64,000 nt of DNA from Rosa chinensis (taxonomy: Eukaryota > Streptophyta > Magnoliopsida > Rosales > Rosaceae). Of this stretch, positions 1 to 11,082 are shown one piece after another (the first letter of the stretch is position 1; every line of letters starts with the position of its first letter). Where the stretch lies: assembly GCF_002994745.2 (NCBI RefSeq), contig NC_037090.1:12459501-12523500 (forward strand), written 5' to 3'. The notes beneath the pieces are model-generated. The model was not told the origin of the DNA, made no database searches, and saw only the letters and a list, made by a program, of their open reading frames with translations. The position numbers were made by a program, and so were the translations under genes.

Positions 1-854
1 AAACAAGGACAAATAAACATAAGAGATATGCGCTCAAGTAACAAAACATCAAAATGGAAGAAGAGAAAAGAGTACTGCCTCTGGAATAACTTCACAAAAT
101 TACAAGTGTACTCTGTAGTACAGAGAAAAAACTTTGTGCTTACTTTCAAGATCAAGATGGCAGCAAAACGTCACTACTCAATCTTTCTCCACGCTACCAT
201 TCCAGAGCAATTTTTATCGAAGAGATCAAGAATTATCAAATTCTTTAGTCACTTCTCCAAAGTTATATTAAAGCAGCAAAAGTAGCAAACAAACCTGGCA
301 TTCCACTCTGCAGTCATTGCTCCCCTAGGCCTCTATACAGTGATCTAGATGATGAGAACAAAGCAAAACAAAATCAGAGAAGGTACTTTGCGAATAAAGG
401 GAAACAAAATAATGGTTTGAACCAAAGCCAATGGGTCATATTGGACTGAAAATAAAAGGGCAAAGATAATAACCAATCAGCTAAAATGGCACTTTTGAGA
501 AATAAACAAATTGATGGCGAAACCAGAACTCTAAGAATTTAGTGGCAGTAGTAACCACCATGATTCTTGAACCCAGTGTGTTGGATCATGTATGCGTACT
601 ACCTTACTGCTTCCATGAATTTAGTACACATAAGACTAAGCTTGAACAGACATAACATTACAACAATCTTTTTCACATTAACAGATGCAACTATTTTTCC
701 ATTTATCATATAATGCCGCTCTTCATATTCTGGCCTTTGGAACCTAGGAGTAACTACCTGCTCACTCTACCAGAAACATCAGTTTGAGGCAAACTTAAAA
801 CTTTTTAGGAACCAAACTTAAACTTTTCAATGGGTATCTAAAAGAGGCTTGACT
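1..854. other. No gene recognised
   Basis: AT-rich sequence with short open frames only. The 3-prime exons expected for the adjacent minus-strand aspartyl protease, which normally encode the C-terminal third of the enzyme, were looked for here and not found. The protease copy therefore seems truncated as well as mutated. Confidence 0.5.
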
Positions 855-2304
855 TTAGATAATACAAAAAGAATCACCAAAAGAAAAAAAAGAAAAAAAC
901 ACAGACATGAGGTAACTCAAAAGACGAAGTCTTACAGCATCCTTAAATGCAATAAAAGCATCCTTTGGAGAGTATGCGTACGTCGTTCCACTATCCAAGA
1001 CAGTTCCACGCTTTTCATCAAACACCTTTGGGCAAAACTTCAAAGCCTTTCCAGCCACATGTATCTCCATCAATTCAATATTGTAATATGGACTGTTGCC
1101 CCAAAAATAAAGTGTATATGTGAGATGAAGAAAACACATTACTCAATAAAACAAACTAAATTAAAGGCATTATGAAAGTATGTACCTGCGAAAAGGATCC
1201 AAATGGGGGAGCACCATATCCCAGGGGGATTTAATCCCACCTAGAATCATAACGCCCCCACCTACACCCATTCCTCCATAACACATAAAAATGAATCACT
1301 GATAACCCTTATCAACAAGCTGGTCCATGACGTAAGCTAAACACGACCCAAACCCATTATGCCATCGGTACGTTGGCTGTAAAGATCACCAGCTTCAATA
1401 TTCTTGCAACCAAAAACAGCATGATAGGACACAAGTGCACTCTCATTGCCAAAAGAAATGACATCCTCGCCAAGCACACCACTGCTGGAGCTCTGCTCAG
1501 CATAGCGCCTCTCATAAGTGCATTGATTTCCTTTATCGTCACAGTTGCAATTGATATTACACTTTACAGGTTGGTACGTGCTGGATCAATCGGGTTGAAA
1601 CCTGGGGTCCTGCATAGCAACAATTGTTCAGCTTGCACGAATATGAACTAATACTAATAATATCAACCATCCAAAACAAAAGCAGAATGCCATAAGAATA
1701 AAAAAAAAATTACAGCTTTGAAAAACAAGTTCAATAATTCCCTAGACCATTTGATGCAGAAAAATAACAGCAGAATTACAAAAACATAATTTTTCTGGCT
1801 CTAAACAAAAGAAATGAAGGAAACACAGCTAAACTAGTGAATCTGATTTTGAATTCTTTTGGTTCCTACCTTCTTGTCAAAAGCTTCATACTTAATTTTA
1901 ATCAAGTACAATAATCGCTAAGCTCTTATTAAATGACCCTTAACCATCTTAATAATCACAAAAGTAACTAAGTTATTGACTAATTCAAGCATGGAAATGA
2001 AGCCGAATCTGATGGTTATCGGATGCTTCACAGTCAGAGCAAGGCACATAAGTGACTAGTACTTTCCGTATCCACAATCAGAACGAACATCTGAGGCAGT
2101 GTTCCAATCCACAACCGCGTCGTGTAGTACCTGATTCCAATTCCAAGTTCCAAAACCTTCAGTTCACTACAACTACAAATACCAAAGGTGAAAAAAAAAA
2201 AAAAAAAAGCTAGGGAGAATTGAGAAGAGAATCAAACCCGTTGGTAAGGAGCCTCATGTGAGCGTTTGGCTCCGATCTCTGGAGACGTCGACCATTGAAG
2301 GCTC
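855..2304 (-). pseudogene. Broken A1-family aspartyl protease
   Basis: Minus-strand exon remnants of a plant pepsin-type (A1) aspartic protease appear in order. An exon ends in RRLQRSEPNAHMRLLTNG (about 2290-2235). Next comes YYTTRLWIGT near 2130, whose first active-site motif reads D-T-E-S instead of D-T-G-S/T. Then QDPRFQPD and CNINCNCDDKGNQC (about 1595-1540), the GLGR block (about 1370), CYGGMGVGGG (about 1290), and SPYYNIELMEIHVAGK with an intact second motif DSGTTYAY (about 1095-975). Lesions seen directly are a frameshift just after D-T-E-S, an in-frame stop after FQPD, a stop after MGLGR and a further frameshift before CYGG. The region after FKDA is missing. Secreted or membrane-linked proteases of this group are common in plants, but this copy cannot make an active enzyme. 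Confidence 0.85.
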
Positions 2305-2370
2305 GCCGGATTGCTGACACTGCTTTAAGAACTCATCCACTGATCCCAACGATGCATCGCTCTTCGCCAT
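2305..2370 (-). pseudogene. Unidentified 5-prime exon piece fused to the protease
   Basis: From an ATG at 2370 the minus strand reads MAKSDASLGSVDEFLKQCQQ and then runs directly into protease-like sequence (RRLQRSE...) in another frame. It looks like the N-terminus of an unrelated gene that I cannot name. The abrupt junction between two coding sequences, followed on the other side by the inverted repeat at 2629-2828, is what gene capture by a Mutator-like element would produce. No downstream exon of the donor gene is visible. Confidence 0.4.
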
Positions 2371-2628
2371 TGACACTCTCGAGGTCTATAAGTGGATGAC
2401 GCTCTCGGGAACGACCGCTCCATTTTCAACATTTTCCAAGCTTGAAATTGATTTCAAATCCAAATGACGTCCTGCTCCGGATGAGAGGCAACGGTAGAGA
2501 AACAGAGCTTTGTCTTCTTCAACTCGACTTCTTCTCCTCCACGCCCTTGGCTTTCTACAGCACGGCGTCTTCATCGTTGGACCGGAGCTTGGGTAGAGAG
2601 AGAGAAAGAGAGAGGATTTGAGCTTTAA

Positions 2629-2828
2629 AGTTATAAACGTATATTAGCCTTTTAAGGGCAGAATCGGAATCAGAAACATTAAAAACTGACCTTTTTAAAC
2701 ATCACTTCATTATTTATAAGGATTAAATTAATATTACTAACAATTTATTATGGATCATTTTATCAAGTGGGAAACTTGGTGATGTTTTTATCATTTCACT
2801 CTCTAAACTGACCTTTTCCATCATTTCC
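2629..2828 (-). repeat. Long inverted repeat, left copy (MULE-TIR-like)
   Basis: About 200 bp that match, in reverse complement, 5546-5745. Landmarks shared by both arms are GGAAATGATGGAAAA at the outer end, the block TTTCCCACTTGATAAAA, and AGTTATAAACG at the inner end. The protease-containing block begins immediately inside this repeat. Its outer end is at 2828. No matching far end is visible for this copy, so the element would extend past position 1. Confidence 0.7.
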
Positions 2829-3009
2829 TTATAAAAAAAAGCATAACAAAATGCACAAACGCATCTATAATGAAAAAAGAATAATAAAAGATAACAAGAT
2901 GCATAGAAACATCTGAATGAGAGGTAATCAGGATGTGACTTGATGCCTAACGACATTGCTACACTGCATATTTCACGAAAGCAGTGTAAATATAATTGTA
3001 ACCGTAATA

Positions 3010-3783
3010 ATATAGATATATAGCCCTTCTATTAAGGGATCCATTTTTTCGGATATATATAGCCCTTCTATTAAGGGATTCTTTTTATTTTTTTATTTTT
3101 ATTTTTTTTTAAAAGATCTCTTGTATGACTCACTTTTCGATCACATATTGTTATCTCAACTGTTCAGTTTTTAGGTCTCAATGTGTAGATCACTTTTGCA
3201 AATTTTGAACCAAATTGATGACCGTTAAGGTATCAAATTGGATTAAATCAATGGATGAATCCTTCATGTTTATAATTAGCTAAAAATACGCAGAATTGAT
3301 CTGCTCATATAGATCTAACAACTAAATGATGAAGATGTTGATAAATGATTGAAAAGTTTGTAAAATAATCAATCCCTTGAAATGGCGGAAAAAGGAATTC
3401 ATCACTAGAAGGGCTATATATATCTCCTTTTTGGGACCCACTTTTTTATCATATATCAGTATTTCGACCATTCAGTTCTTAGGATTCCTTAATAGATCAT
3501 TTATGCATATTTTTAGACAAATTGATGACCGTTAAGATAACAAAATATATTAAATTGATGGACAAACCAAACTTGTCCAACCGAAACCGTTTGTGTTTAC
3601 AATTGTAAATCACGCTTAAGGATGTCTTAATGATTATCAACTTGGCTGGAAATGTATAGAAGTGATGTAATCATACAGACCTAAAAACTAAACAGTCGAG
3701 ATGTCGATATGTGATGGAAAAATTGTTCTGACAAGCGATCATTTAAAATGACAAACAAAATGGATCATAAATATATGAAATAT
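3010..3783. mobile_element. Cluster of palindromic MITEs
   Basis: The block TAGCCCTTCTATTAAGGGAT occurs at about 3020 and again at about 3060. Its inverted counterpart (CACTAGAAGGGCTATATA) is at about 3400-3420. A second, related unit follows to about 3783. Both units share the internal phrase AAATTGATGACCGTTAAG, and the element at 58588-58975 has a close variant of it. They look like members of one short, non-coding, hairpin-forming DNA transposon family. Exact boundaries are uncertain because the units abut. Confidence 0.6.
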
Positions 3784-4205
3784 AAGGAGCTTTTCTAATA
3801 AAGACCACTAAAATGAATATTAGTTTATGACTTTCTAATCAACAGTTTGGGAAATTCATTTTTCCATTACATTAAGGCAAATCAACCGTTAGATACTTAG
3901 ATGTTTATTTATGCATCAATAGATCACTTTTGAAAATTTTCTTCCAAATTGTTAATCGTTAAGGTACCGAATTAGATCAAATTAATGAACGAACCAAATA
4001 TGTCAAACATGAACCATTCATGTTCATAATTGATAAATCACGATTATGAATGTCTTCAATTTGGTTGAAAAATTGCATAAATGATCTATACATAAATATC
4101 TAAACATCTAACGATTGACTTGCGGAAATGTTATCAAAAAGTGAGTCTAACACAAAAGTCATCAACTAATCCTCATTTTAGTGGTCCTCATTAAAAGGGC
4201 TCCTC
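3784..4205. mobile_element. 422-bp MITE with ~50-bp TIRs
   Basis: The left end begins AAGGAGCTTTTCTAATAAAG. The right end is the reverse complement of GAGGAGCCCTTTTAATGAGG. The inverted similarity runs about 50 bp, including ACTAAAATGA and ATGACTTT. It is flanked by TGAAATAT (3776-3783) and TGAAATAC (4206-4213), a near-perfect 8-bp target duplication that suggests the hAT superfamily. No coding capacity. Confidence 0.75.
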
Positions 4206-4217
4206 TGAAATACAATC

Positions 4218-4644
4218 GAGAATATCACAAATGTCTCTCAATTTTTACTTGTTTAATACTTTGGTCACTCGTTTTTTAAATATATCTCTTTGGTCACTCA
4301 ACTTTAACTCCGTTATTGACTTTAGTCACTTTTTTATTTTTTCTGTTACAAAAGAATTTTTTCGCCACAATATCAAAGATACTTTCATCCACCCAGCATT
4401 AAATGAGAAGTTTGAATTGGATTGATTGGAAAAAGTGACTAAAGCGAGATTTGGCAAAATTGCCCTCTAAAAAAAGCATATTAAAAAAATATTGTCTATT
4501 TAACTGAGATTTTAACGAAGGATTTAGCAAAGTAAATAAAGTGATTGACATAGTAATAATTAAGTGACTAAAGTGTTATATATGAAAATTGAGTGACCAA
4601 ACTGTCAAATGAGTTATAGTTAAGTGATCATTTGTGATATTCTC
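4218..4644. mobile_element. 427-bp MITE with GAGAATATCACAAATG ends
   Basis: Terminal inverted repeats GAGAATATCACAAATG (4218) and its reverse complement (ending at 4644) bound a sequence whose inner halves also mirror each other (TTTGGTCACT and AGTGACCAAA). It lies only 12 bp from the preceding MITE. No clean target duplication was found, so the superfamily is not assigned. Confidence 0.65.
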
Positions 4645-5545
4645 CATTTGTGCATTGCAATTTATCTTTGAAATTAAGATTTGAATTGCTTCCCAATCCA
4701 TTAGCAAATAGAGGTGCCCTACTAAGCGGAGGCTTAAGGCGTATTACAAATACTTGACCATGCCACTACGATCGCGTCACCCGCCAAGTGTTTCATCATG
4801 CAATCATTCATTTTGATCATTAAATCTCTCGCTCTAATATTACGATTTATCTGGTGTTAGAATGCAAACAAATTAAGAAAAAAACTAAGCATGTGATTGT
4901 GAGAGCTCGTTGAAATGAACGAGGAGTAGTGGCGTAGCCAGAAATATGAATTTGGAGGGTCATTTTTAAATCATAATGATTAATATATTAAACAAAAATA
5001 TAATTTTATCAAATAACATAAAATCGCATACGTTTATTGTTAAAAAAATAATTTAAATATACTAGTTTATATATCATTCTTTTGATAAAAGAAAATCATA
5101 AATTATTAATATACTCAAACATAACAAATATCTTCAAACCAATTATAATTGTTTACGACGATTGCCCTTAATTATTTTGAACTCCATACATGGTGGTTTC
5201 ATCATCAATACAAGCAAATATATCTTTCCCAATGTATGTAATGATACTGCCACTCATCCACATACCTTCCATTTGGTTTCGAAAATCACTATTTACGATC
5301 TTCATGGTACAATAAATTAAATTAACTAATCTCTAAAAAAATTTAAACTTTGTAATAAATTAAAGAAATTTCTTTAATTGAAGTGATTTATTAACAAGGT
5401 AACAAATCTTACTCTCTAGTTGATTTCACGTCTTGCCGTTCGTCGGAGAGAAAATTGAGAAAGACAAAAGACGAATTCTTTGGGAAATATAGTTAACAGC
5501 ATAGAAATATGACCAGGAGAAAGGATTATTTAAAAAAAAAAAAAG
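4645..5545. other. AT-rich intergenic sequence
   Basis: No gene is visible. At about 4930 the phrase AGTGGCGTAGCCAGAAAT resembles the ends of dispersed plant repeats, but no partner end was identified. Confidence 0.4.
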
Positions 5546-5745
5546 GGAAATGATGGAAAATGTCACATTAGAGAGTGAAATGATAAAAAGATCATCTAGT
5601 TTCCCACTTGATAAAAAGGTCCATAATGAATTGTTAATAATATTAATTTAGTCCTTATGAATAATAGAATGATGTTAAAAAAGGTCAGTTTTTAATTTTT
5701 TTGATTCTGATTCTGTCCTTAAAAGGTAAATAAACGTTTATAACT
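5546..5745 (+). repeat. Long inverted repeat, right copy; left TIR of probable Pack-MULE
   Basis: Reverse-complement partner of 2629-2828. It starts GGAAATGATGGAAAATGTCA just after a run of A. Captured coding fragments start within about 150 bp of its inner end. Its outer end also resembles the reverse complement of 12680-12762, which makes it a candidate terminal repeat of a larger element. Confidence 0.7.
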
Positions 5746-6162
5746 GTTTATTCAAAATCTTAGATCTCTCGATCAGAAATCCCAAAATCTAAAAAGTTTG
5801 ATTCGATTTTGATCGTAGTTTCTCTCTCTGATTTGATTCAAATTTCAATTGGTTCAGATCGAAGGTGCTGCAGCTTCTGTTCATTGACGACTATGCCTCC
5901 TCCAGCCAAATTGATTAACCACCGCTGCGCCGCTAGCTTCCGACTGCTCTTGGTCCATTGGCGTCCAGTGGCTTTTTTGTTTTTGCTTTCGTTATGGTTT
6001 TCACCGGCTCCAGCGACTCACCGGTGGTGTGTCCGGACTGGGACAGTGGCTTCATCGTGGAGATCGGCAACCCGTCCTGCTCCGTCCATGTGGATTCATG
6101 CCGCAAGGGGAGTTCCGCTGCTGCGATGTACATGATCGGAGCCAACAACCGCTCCGGTTTCA

Positions 6163-6287
6163 ATCATGATCTCTGATGAGAGCTTGGAACTGATTGCCAA
6201 GTATTTCAAGAATTTCAATCTCTTTGTGCTTTCGTCCTGTGATGGATTCGGTACCGATGGCCTTGCCTCCATTGCGGCTAATTGCAG
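6163..6287 (+). pseudogene. TIR1/AFB auxin-receptor F-box fragment
   Basis: The frame reads [17 protein letters not shown] followed by [20 protein letters not shown] and CR, then a GT donor at 6288. This matches the leucine-rich-repeat segment of TIR1/AFB proteins (family form: DECLELIAKSFKNFKVLVL). In the intact genes this segment comes after the F-box and, as I recall, ends an exon at the same place. Upstream sequence (about 5890-6160) is GC-rich and partly resembles the preceding TIR1 segment but carries a stop in this frame. The next TIR1 exon is not found; a clathrin exon follows instead. A non-functional captured piece. Confidence 0.8.
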
Positions 6288-6339
6288 GTTCATCTCTCTG
6301 CTGGTATGGATATCTATTGCACTGTGTTTGCTGATGTTC

Positions 6340-6348
6340 ATCACTCTC

Positions 6349-6380
<32 letters not shown>

Positions 6381-6381
6381 T
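6340..6381. repeat. CT microsatellite
   Basis: Interrupted CT dinucleotide run in the intron-like sequence directly after the TIR1/AFB fragment. Confidence 0.9.
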
Positions 6382-6911
6382 GTGAATGTGATTGAGGCTG
6401 ATTTGATTTGATTGGAGCTGGTTTGTGTGTGAATGTGATTGAGGCTGATTTGATTTGATTGGAGCTGGGTTGTGCTGATTTAGTTGCTAGGGTTTTGGGA
6501 TTTAACTATTGATGTTTTACGTTTGTAGAATTCAAAAAGTACACATACACGCTTGACTAGTAGAGAAAGTTATTGCTCACCATTACTGGATACCATCACA
6601 TTTCAACAGTACCTGGAAAGTTATTGTTCAATTTGTTGTTACAATTGTGTTCTTAGCTCAGATAGTTGATTTTTTGGTCATACTGTGCTTGATTCGTAGT
6701 TTGGACTTCGTTTTTTATTGTTTTACTTCTCGTCAAGCTTCAGATAGATCTATGAGTTTGTGAAGTTTATAGTCTCTGTTCAGATCTGGTAGTTAGCTCA
6801 CTAGGAATTGCTGGCTTTAGGAGCCAGCTTTTGAATAGTAGATGTACTCTGGGAGGTTTTGACTGTTATAAAAAGTGATTGATGAGTTCATGTGATCTGA
6901 TCTGATTGCAG

Positions 6912-7096
6912 CTTCCGAGTGTTGAGATTAATCCGCAATTCATAACATTTACGCATGTTACTATGGAGTCCAATAAGTACACATGTGTTCGAGAAACAAC
7001 GCTGCAGAATAGTATTGTGATTATTGAAATGAGTGTGCCGAATCAACGCCGACTTTGCACCTATGAATCCAAACTCCTAAATCCTTGCTTTGAAAG
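6912..7096 (+). pseudogene. Clathrin heavy chain N-terminal exon fragment
   Basis: After an acceptor (TTGCAG, ending at 6911) the frame reads [20 protein letters not shown], then NKYTCVRET and [11 protein letters not shown]. This is the start of the clathrin heavy chain beta-propeller (family form [20 protein letters not shown]). The second half (after PNQ) has drifted, and the exon ends at a GT donor at 7097. The intact protein is about 1,700 aa; this is under 4 percent of it. It stands downstream of an auxin-receptor fragment and upstream of a DCN1 fragment, so the three could only be transcribed as a chimera. Confidence 0.88.
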
Positions 7097-7896
7097 GTAG
7101 GTTTTAACTTATGACTTCGTATTGACATTGATAACTGGTCATGCTTAGCCTTTTGGTATTGATCTTAATATGCTTCTGCTTCAACTTGTTGAACCTCAGT
7201 TTACTTAATTATAAGTGCATGACTTGTAGTTGTAATTCAACTTTCTATTACAAGTGTTACATTTAGTGGAACCATCTGCAACTATTATATGCAGTTGAAG
7301 TGTTAGCATTATTTAAATTTCTGGTTTGTTCTTGCATCTAGCTTAAATGAGATACTTCTGACGCCTTGCACTTATAAAGCAGGGCTTGACAAAATAGAAA
7401 GTATCAGCAGGTGAGAGCTGATAAATATAGCTATGTCTGAAATCCAGACATGCCTTAACTACATTGAAAATATCACAATAGATGAGTAATAGAAAAATGT
7501 CTGTGTTGAGGTTCTTAACAAGACCCATTCAGATGTTGAGTTCTGATAGCAATGCTGCTTTAATGCATTTTCATTTAAGCACCATTTAAAACCAATTGCC
7601 ATTGAAATGTCATTACCTGTTCTCCACATAATTTTGGCCTTTCTATGGACAGATTGTGCTTGTTTGGTGTTAGTTTTGTTCTTGTTCCTGTACTATTATT
7701 TTCTGCAGCAGTTTTGTTGTTAAAAGAGTAAGGTTGAGCTGAGTTGGGGAACTTGAGTTGGATGAATAGTGTATGCATACTCCACAACCACCGTACTTTT
7801 TATTATATTTAGTGGGCTTGTTTAGTACTTTTTTGTACCTTGTAGTTTCAGCATGTTTCTGGGAATAGTTGGTAATTTTAACTTGCCATCATATGC

Positions 7897-8034
7897 AGTG
7901 ATAAAGTCTCTCTGCAGACTCTGAAGGCGAGTGATTGGCATCTTGAAGGAGCATTTGATATATTCCACAGCCAGCCTCAGATTCAAGCACATACTGATTC
8001 TAGACATTTGGAGAAACTATACAATAGATATAAA
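7897..8034 (+). pseudogene. DCN1-like (cullin neddylation) UBA-region exon
   Basis: The frame reads SDKVSLQTLKASDWHLEGAF, then DIFHSQPQIQ and DSRHLEKLYNRYK. This is the N-terminal UBA-like segment of plant DCN1/DCUN1D proteins (family form LQALKASDWHLEGAFD, DSRHLEELYNRYKDP). An acceptor-like ATGCAG precedes it. The downstream edge is AAAG|GCAAGT, where GT would be expected, so the donor is either a rare GC type or mutated. The PONY/cullin-binding domain is absent. Confidence 0.85.
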
Positions 8035-8364
8035 GGCAAGTTATGTCCTGCCACTTGGTGTTTTCCTGAATCAATATTTTATCCTTTTGCTGCACCTTCA
8101 TAATAGATCAAGAAGACCCAGATGTAAACCAGTTTATATTCTCACAATTGTGCAATGTCAGTCTAAATTTGTATCAAAATCCTCATACGAGTTTGGATTC
8201 AGTCCTAATCCTATAGTAGCGATCATTATGGATTTCCAAAACTGTTTTGAACTTTATTTAATAAAAGAGAGATCAATGGAATTGATTTTCATGAAGTATT
8301 TTCATCAACTATGTTATTATGTGCTGCTCAAGGACCAAGAGTGACTTTGATTTGGGTATGCTTT

Positions 8365-9725
8365 ATTTGTTAAGTCACGGATCATGTCACTGTCAATCCC
8401 TAACCAAGTCAGTGTTAACCTCAAGTCACTGGCAAAGTTACTGGCCACGTCACTATTAACCTCAAGTCACTGGCCATGTCACAATCATGCACATGTCACT
8501 GTTAATTACATGTCACTAACTAAGTAACTGACCATGTCACTAATCAAGTAACTGTCAGTAGCCAAGTCATAAGTTAATAGCCAAGTCACTGTTAATCACA
8601 TGTCACTAACTAAGTAACTGACCATGTCACTAACCAAGTAACTATCGGTAACCAAGTCACAAGTTAATAGCCAAGTCACTGTTAATCACATGTCACTAAC
8701 CAAGTAACTGATCATGTCACTGACCAAGTCACTGTTAATCACATGTCACTAACTAAGTAACTAACCATGTCACTAACCAAGTAACTATCAGTAGCCAAGT
8801 CACTGTTAATCACATGTCACTGACCAAGTAACTGACCATGTCACTAACTAAGTAACTGACCATGTCACTAACCAAGTAACTGTCAATAGCCAAGTCACAA
8901 CTTAATAGCCAAGTCACTGTTAATCACATGTCACTAACCAAGTAACTGACCATGTCACTGACCAAGTAACTATCAGTAGCCAAGTCACTGTTAATCACAT
9001 GTCACTAACTAAGTAACTGACCATGTCACTAACCAAGTAACTGACCATGTCACTAACCAAGTAACTGACCATGTCAGTAGCCAAGTCACAAGTTAATAGC
9101 CAAGTCACTGTTAATCACATGTCACTAACCAAGTAACTGACCATGTCACTAACCAAGTAACTGTCAGTAGTCAAGTCACAAGTTAATAGCCAAGTCACTG
9201 TTAATCACATGTCACTAACCAAGTAACTGACCATGTCACTGACCAAGTAACTGTCAGTAGCCAAATCACAAGTTAATAGCCAAGTCACTGTTAATCACAT
9301 GTCACTAACTAAGTAACTAACCATGTCACTGACCAAGTAACTGTCAGTAGCCAAGTCACAAGTTGATAGCCAAGTCACTGTTAATCACATGTCACTAACT
9401 AAGTCACTGACCATGTCACTGTCAATCCATGGACAAGTCACTGTTAACCTCAAGTCATTGGCAAAGCCACTGGCCAAGTCACTGTTAACCTTTAGTCATC
9501 GGCAAAGTCACTGGCCAAATCATTATTAACCTGGTCAGCTCAAGTCAGTGAGACAGCCAAATCACTGTTAACCTCAAGTCACTGGCTATGTCACAGTCAT
9601 AAACATGTCACTGACTAAGTTACTTGCCATGTCACTGATCATGTAACTGTCAATCGCATGTCACTGGCCAGGTCATATTGCATGTCAATGACCATGTCAT
9701 TGTTATATACGTCACTGACTAAGAA
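8365..9725. repeat. 1.36-kb tandem array of CATGTCACTAAC-type 12-mers
   Basis: Dozens of variants of two alternating 12-bp words, CATGTCACTAAC and CAAGTAACTGAC, form 24-bp units. These are organised into longer higher-order blocks that also contain AGTAGCCAAGTCACAAGT and TAATAGCCAAGTCACTGTTA. The centre (about 8550-9400) is the most regular and both edges are more degenerate. No long open frame. It separates the plus-strand from the minus-strand captured fragments. Confidence 0.95.
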
Positions 9726-10198
9726 AGAGAATCCCATTGTTTTGGTCTTAATAGTTTTGTGCTTTTAGTCTATGTTGTTTGGTCATGTGGGAGTGCATTT
9801 AGGCTTCAGCAAGCAAAAATGCATTTAGATTGTGATCAATTTTCGGTTCACAAAAACAAAAACCATTCTGATCAGTTTTTGCTTCACAAAAACATAATCA
9901 ATATATCTTAAACTTGATGCTAATGCATCAAATCAAAAGGCTACTTTATCTGCCAAGCAACCCTAATCAAAATGGAAACACCAACCAAAATAAAAATTAT
10001 CCATTTCCATTGCATATGCATACCATACGATCCTCAAACACAAACTACCAAGCAGTCAAATGGAATCAATACATAACTAGACATTCAGCATTAATCCACC
10101 AAAACTTAAGTTGACTTGAGTAAACTAGAATGTATTTTTAAAAGTAACACAAAAAGAGCAACTACATGACATCCTCCCAAACAGCCAAAATATGTTCT

Positions 10199-10304
10199 TC
10201 AACGCTTCTTGGACACTCCAACAATCTTCCCCCTGTGGCCAATGGTCTTGTTGTGTTGTCCACGCACACGAAGGCCCTAGTAGTGTTGAAGACCACGGTG
10301 ATTC
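10199..10304 (-). pseudogene. 40S ribosomal protein S18 last exon, mutated
   Basis: On the minus strand, after a GTGCAG acceptor, the frame reads [25 protein letters not shown], then GHRGKIVGVSKKR and TGA. This is the conserved C-terminus of eukaryotic uS13/RPS18 (family form [20 protein letters not shown]). The conserved Trp codon has become TAG. Only this terminal exon is present. Confidence 0.88.
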
Positions 10305-10963
10305 CTGCACAAACAGAAAATAGCATCAGTCATGATATTCATAGTAACTCACCATATAGATACCACAAAATAAAGTAAAACATGATGAGAATCTGCGTTC
10401 TCAGTAGCATGTAAAAACTTTAAATCAACATAAACAACTGACGATTTATAACAATAAAATGATAAAACCCACATATTCTTCTTATCAGGTAAAGAGCTTT
10501 GAACCAGTTTAGAAAAAAAAAAAGGTCTCTACATAGCTAAAAAGGCTAACAAGCCAAAATATATGACTAGCATAACAAACTGTAATAGGCAGCTAAATTT
10601 CTTCAAGTCAAAAGCTGTTTGAGACTTTTAGAACAGCTATAACATACAATTGAATAGTAACCCTTACATCTCTCTCTCTGTGAAGTTGTAACACTCAGGT
10701 CAATGCACCTACATGGTTCCCAAATACTAAACAAAGGAATGACAAAAGCCTTTGTATAATCTAGGGCAGCCTTTCTAAAGCCATTATTTCACATCTTACA
10801 ATATTGTAAACCAATTACAGAATACACTAAACTCTAAGCTTTTAAAACAAAGCCCAAATCAACACTGACATAATGTTCAGAACACAGATGACCAACATGA
10901 TAAGAGAAAAGAAAGCAGGAGGTCAAATTTTTAAAAATTTGTTTAAAGACCAATATCACTTAC

Positions 10964-11082
10964 CAATGATGTTGGCGGAGAGAATGAAGCCTAAGCTTAT
11001 CAGTTATTTCTGCAGCATTCATTGCAGTAGGAAGATCTTGTTTGTTGGCAAATACAAGCAAAACAGTATCCCTCAGTTCATC
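10964..11082 (-). pseudogene. ADP-ribosylation factor (ARF) exon
   Basis: The minus-strand frame [20 protein letters not shown], then [10 protein letters not shown] and LHSLRQHHW, is an internal exon of class I ARF GTPases. It includes the NKQD guanine-specificity motif. The edges are intact splice sites (a CAG acceptor before GATGAACTG and a GTAAGT donor after CATTG). The preceding GTPase exons (P-loop, switch regions) and the last exon are absent; the next exon downstream belongs to RPS18. Not a working GTPase. Confidence 0.9.

Noticed and set aside
2723..2956. 77-aa minus-strand frame over the left inverted repeat
   Set aside because: It crosses the TIR and AT-rich spacer, and the mirrored copy at 5.6 kb does not preserve the frame.
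8365..9725. CRISPR-like array at 8.4-9.7 kb
   Set aside because: There is no unique spacer between constant repeats. It is a head-to-tail minisatellite in a plant genome.
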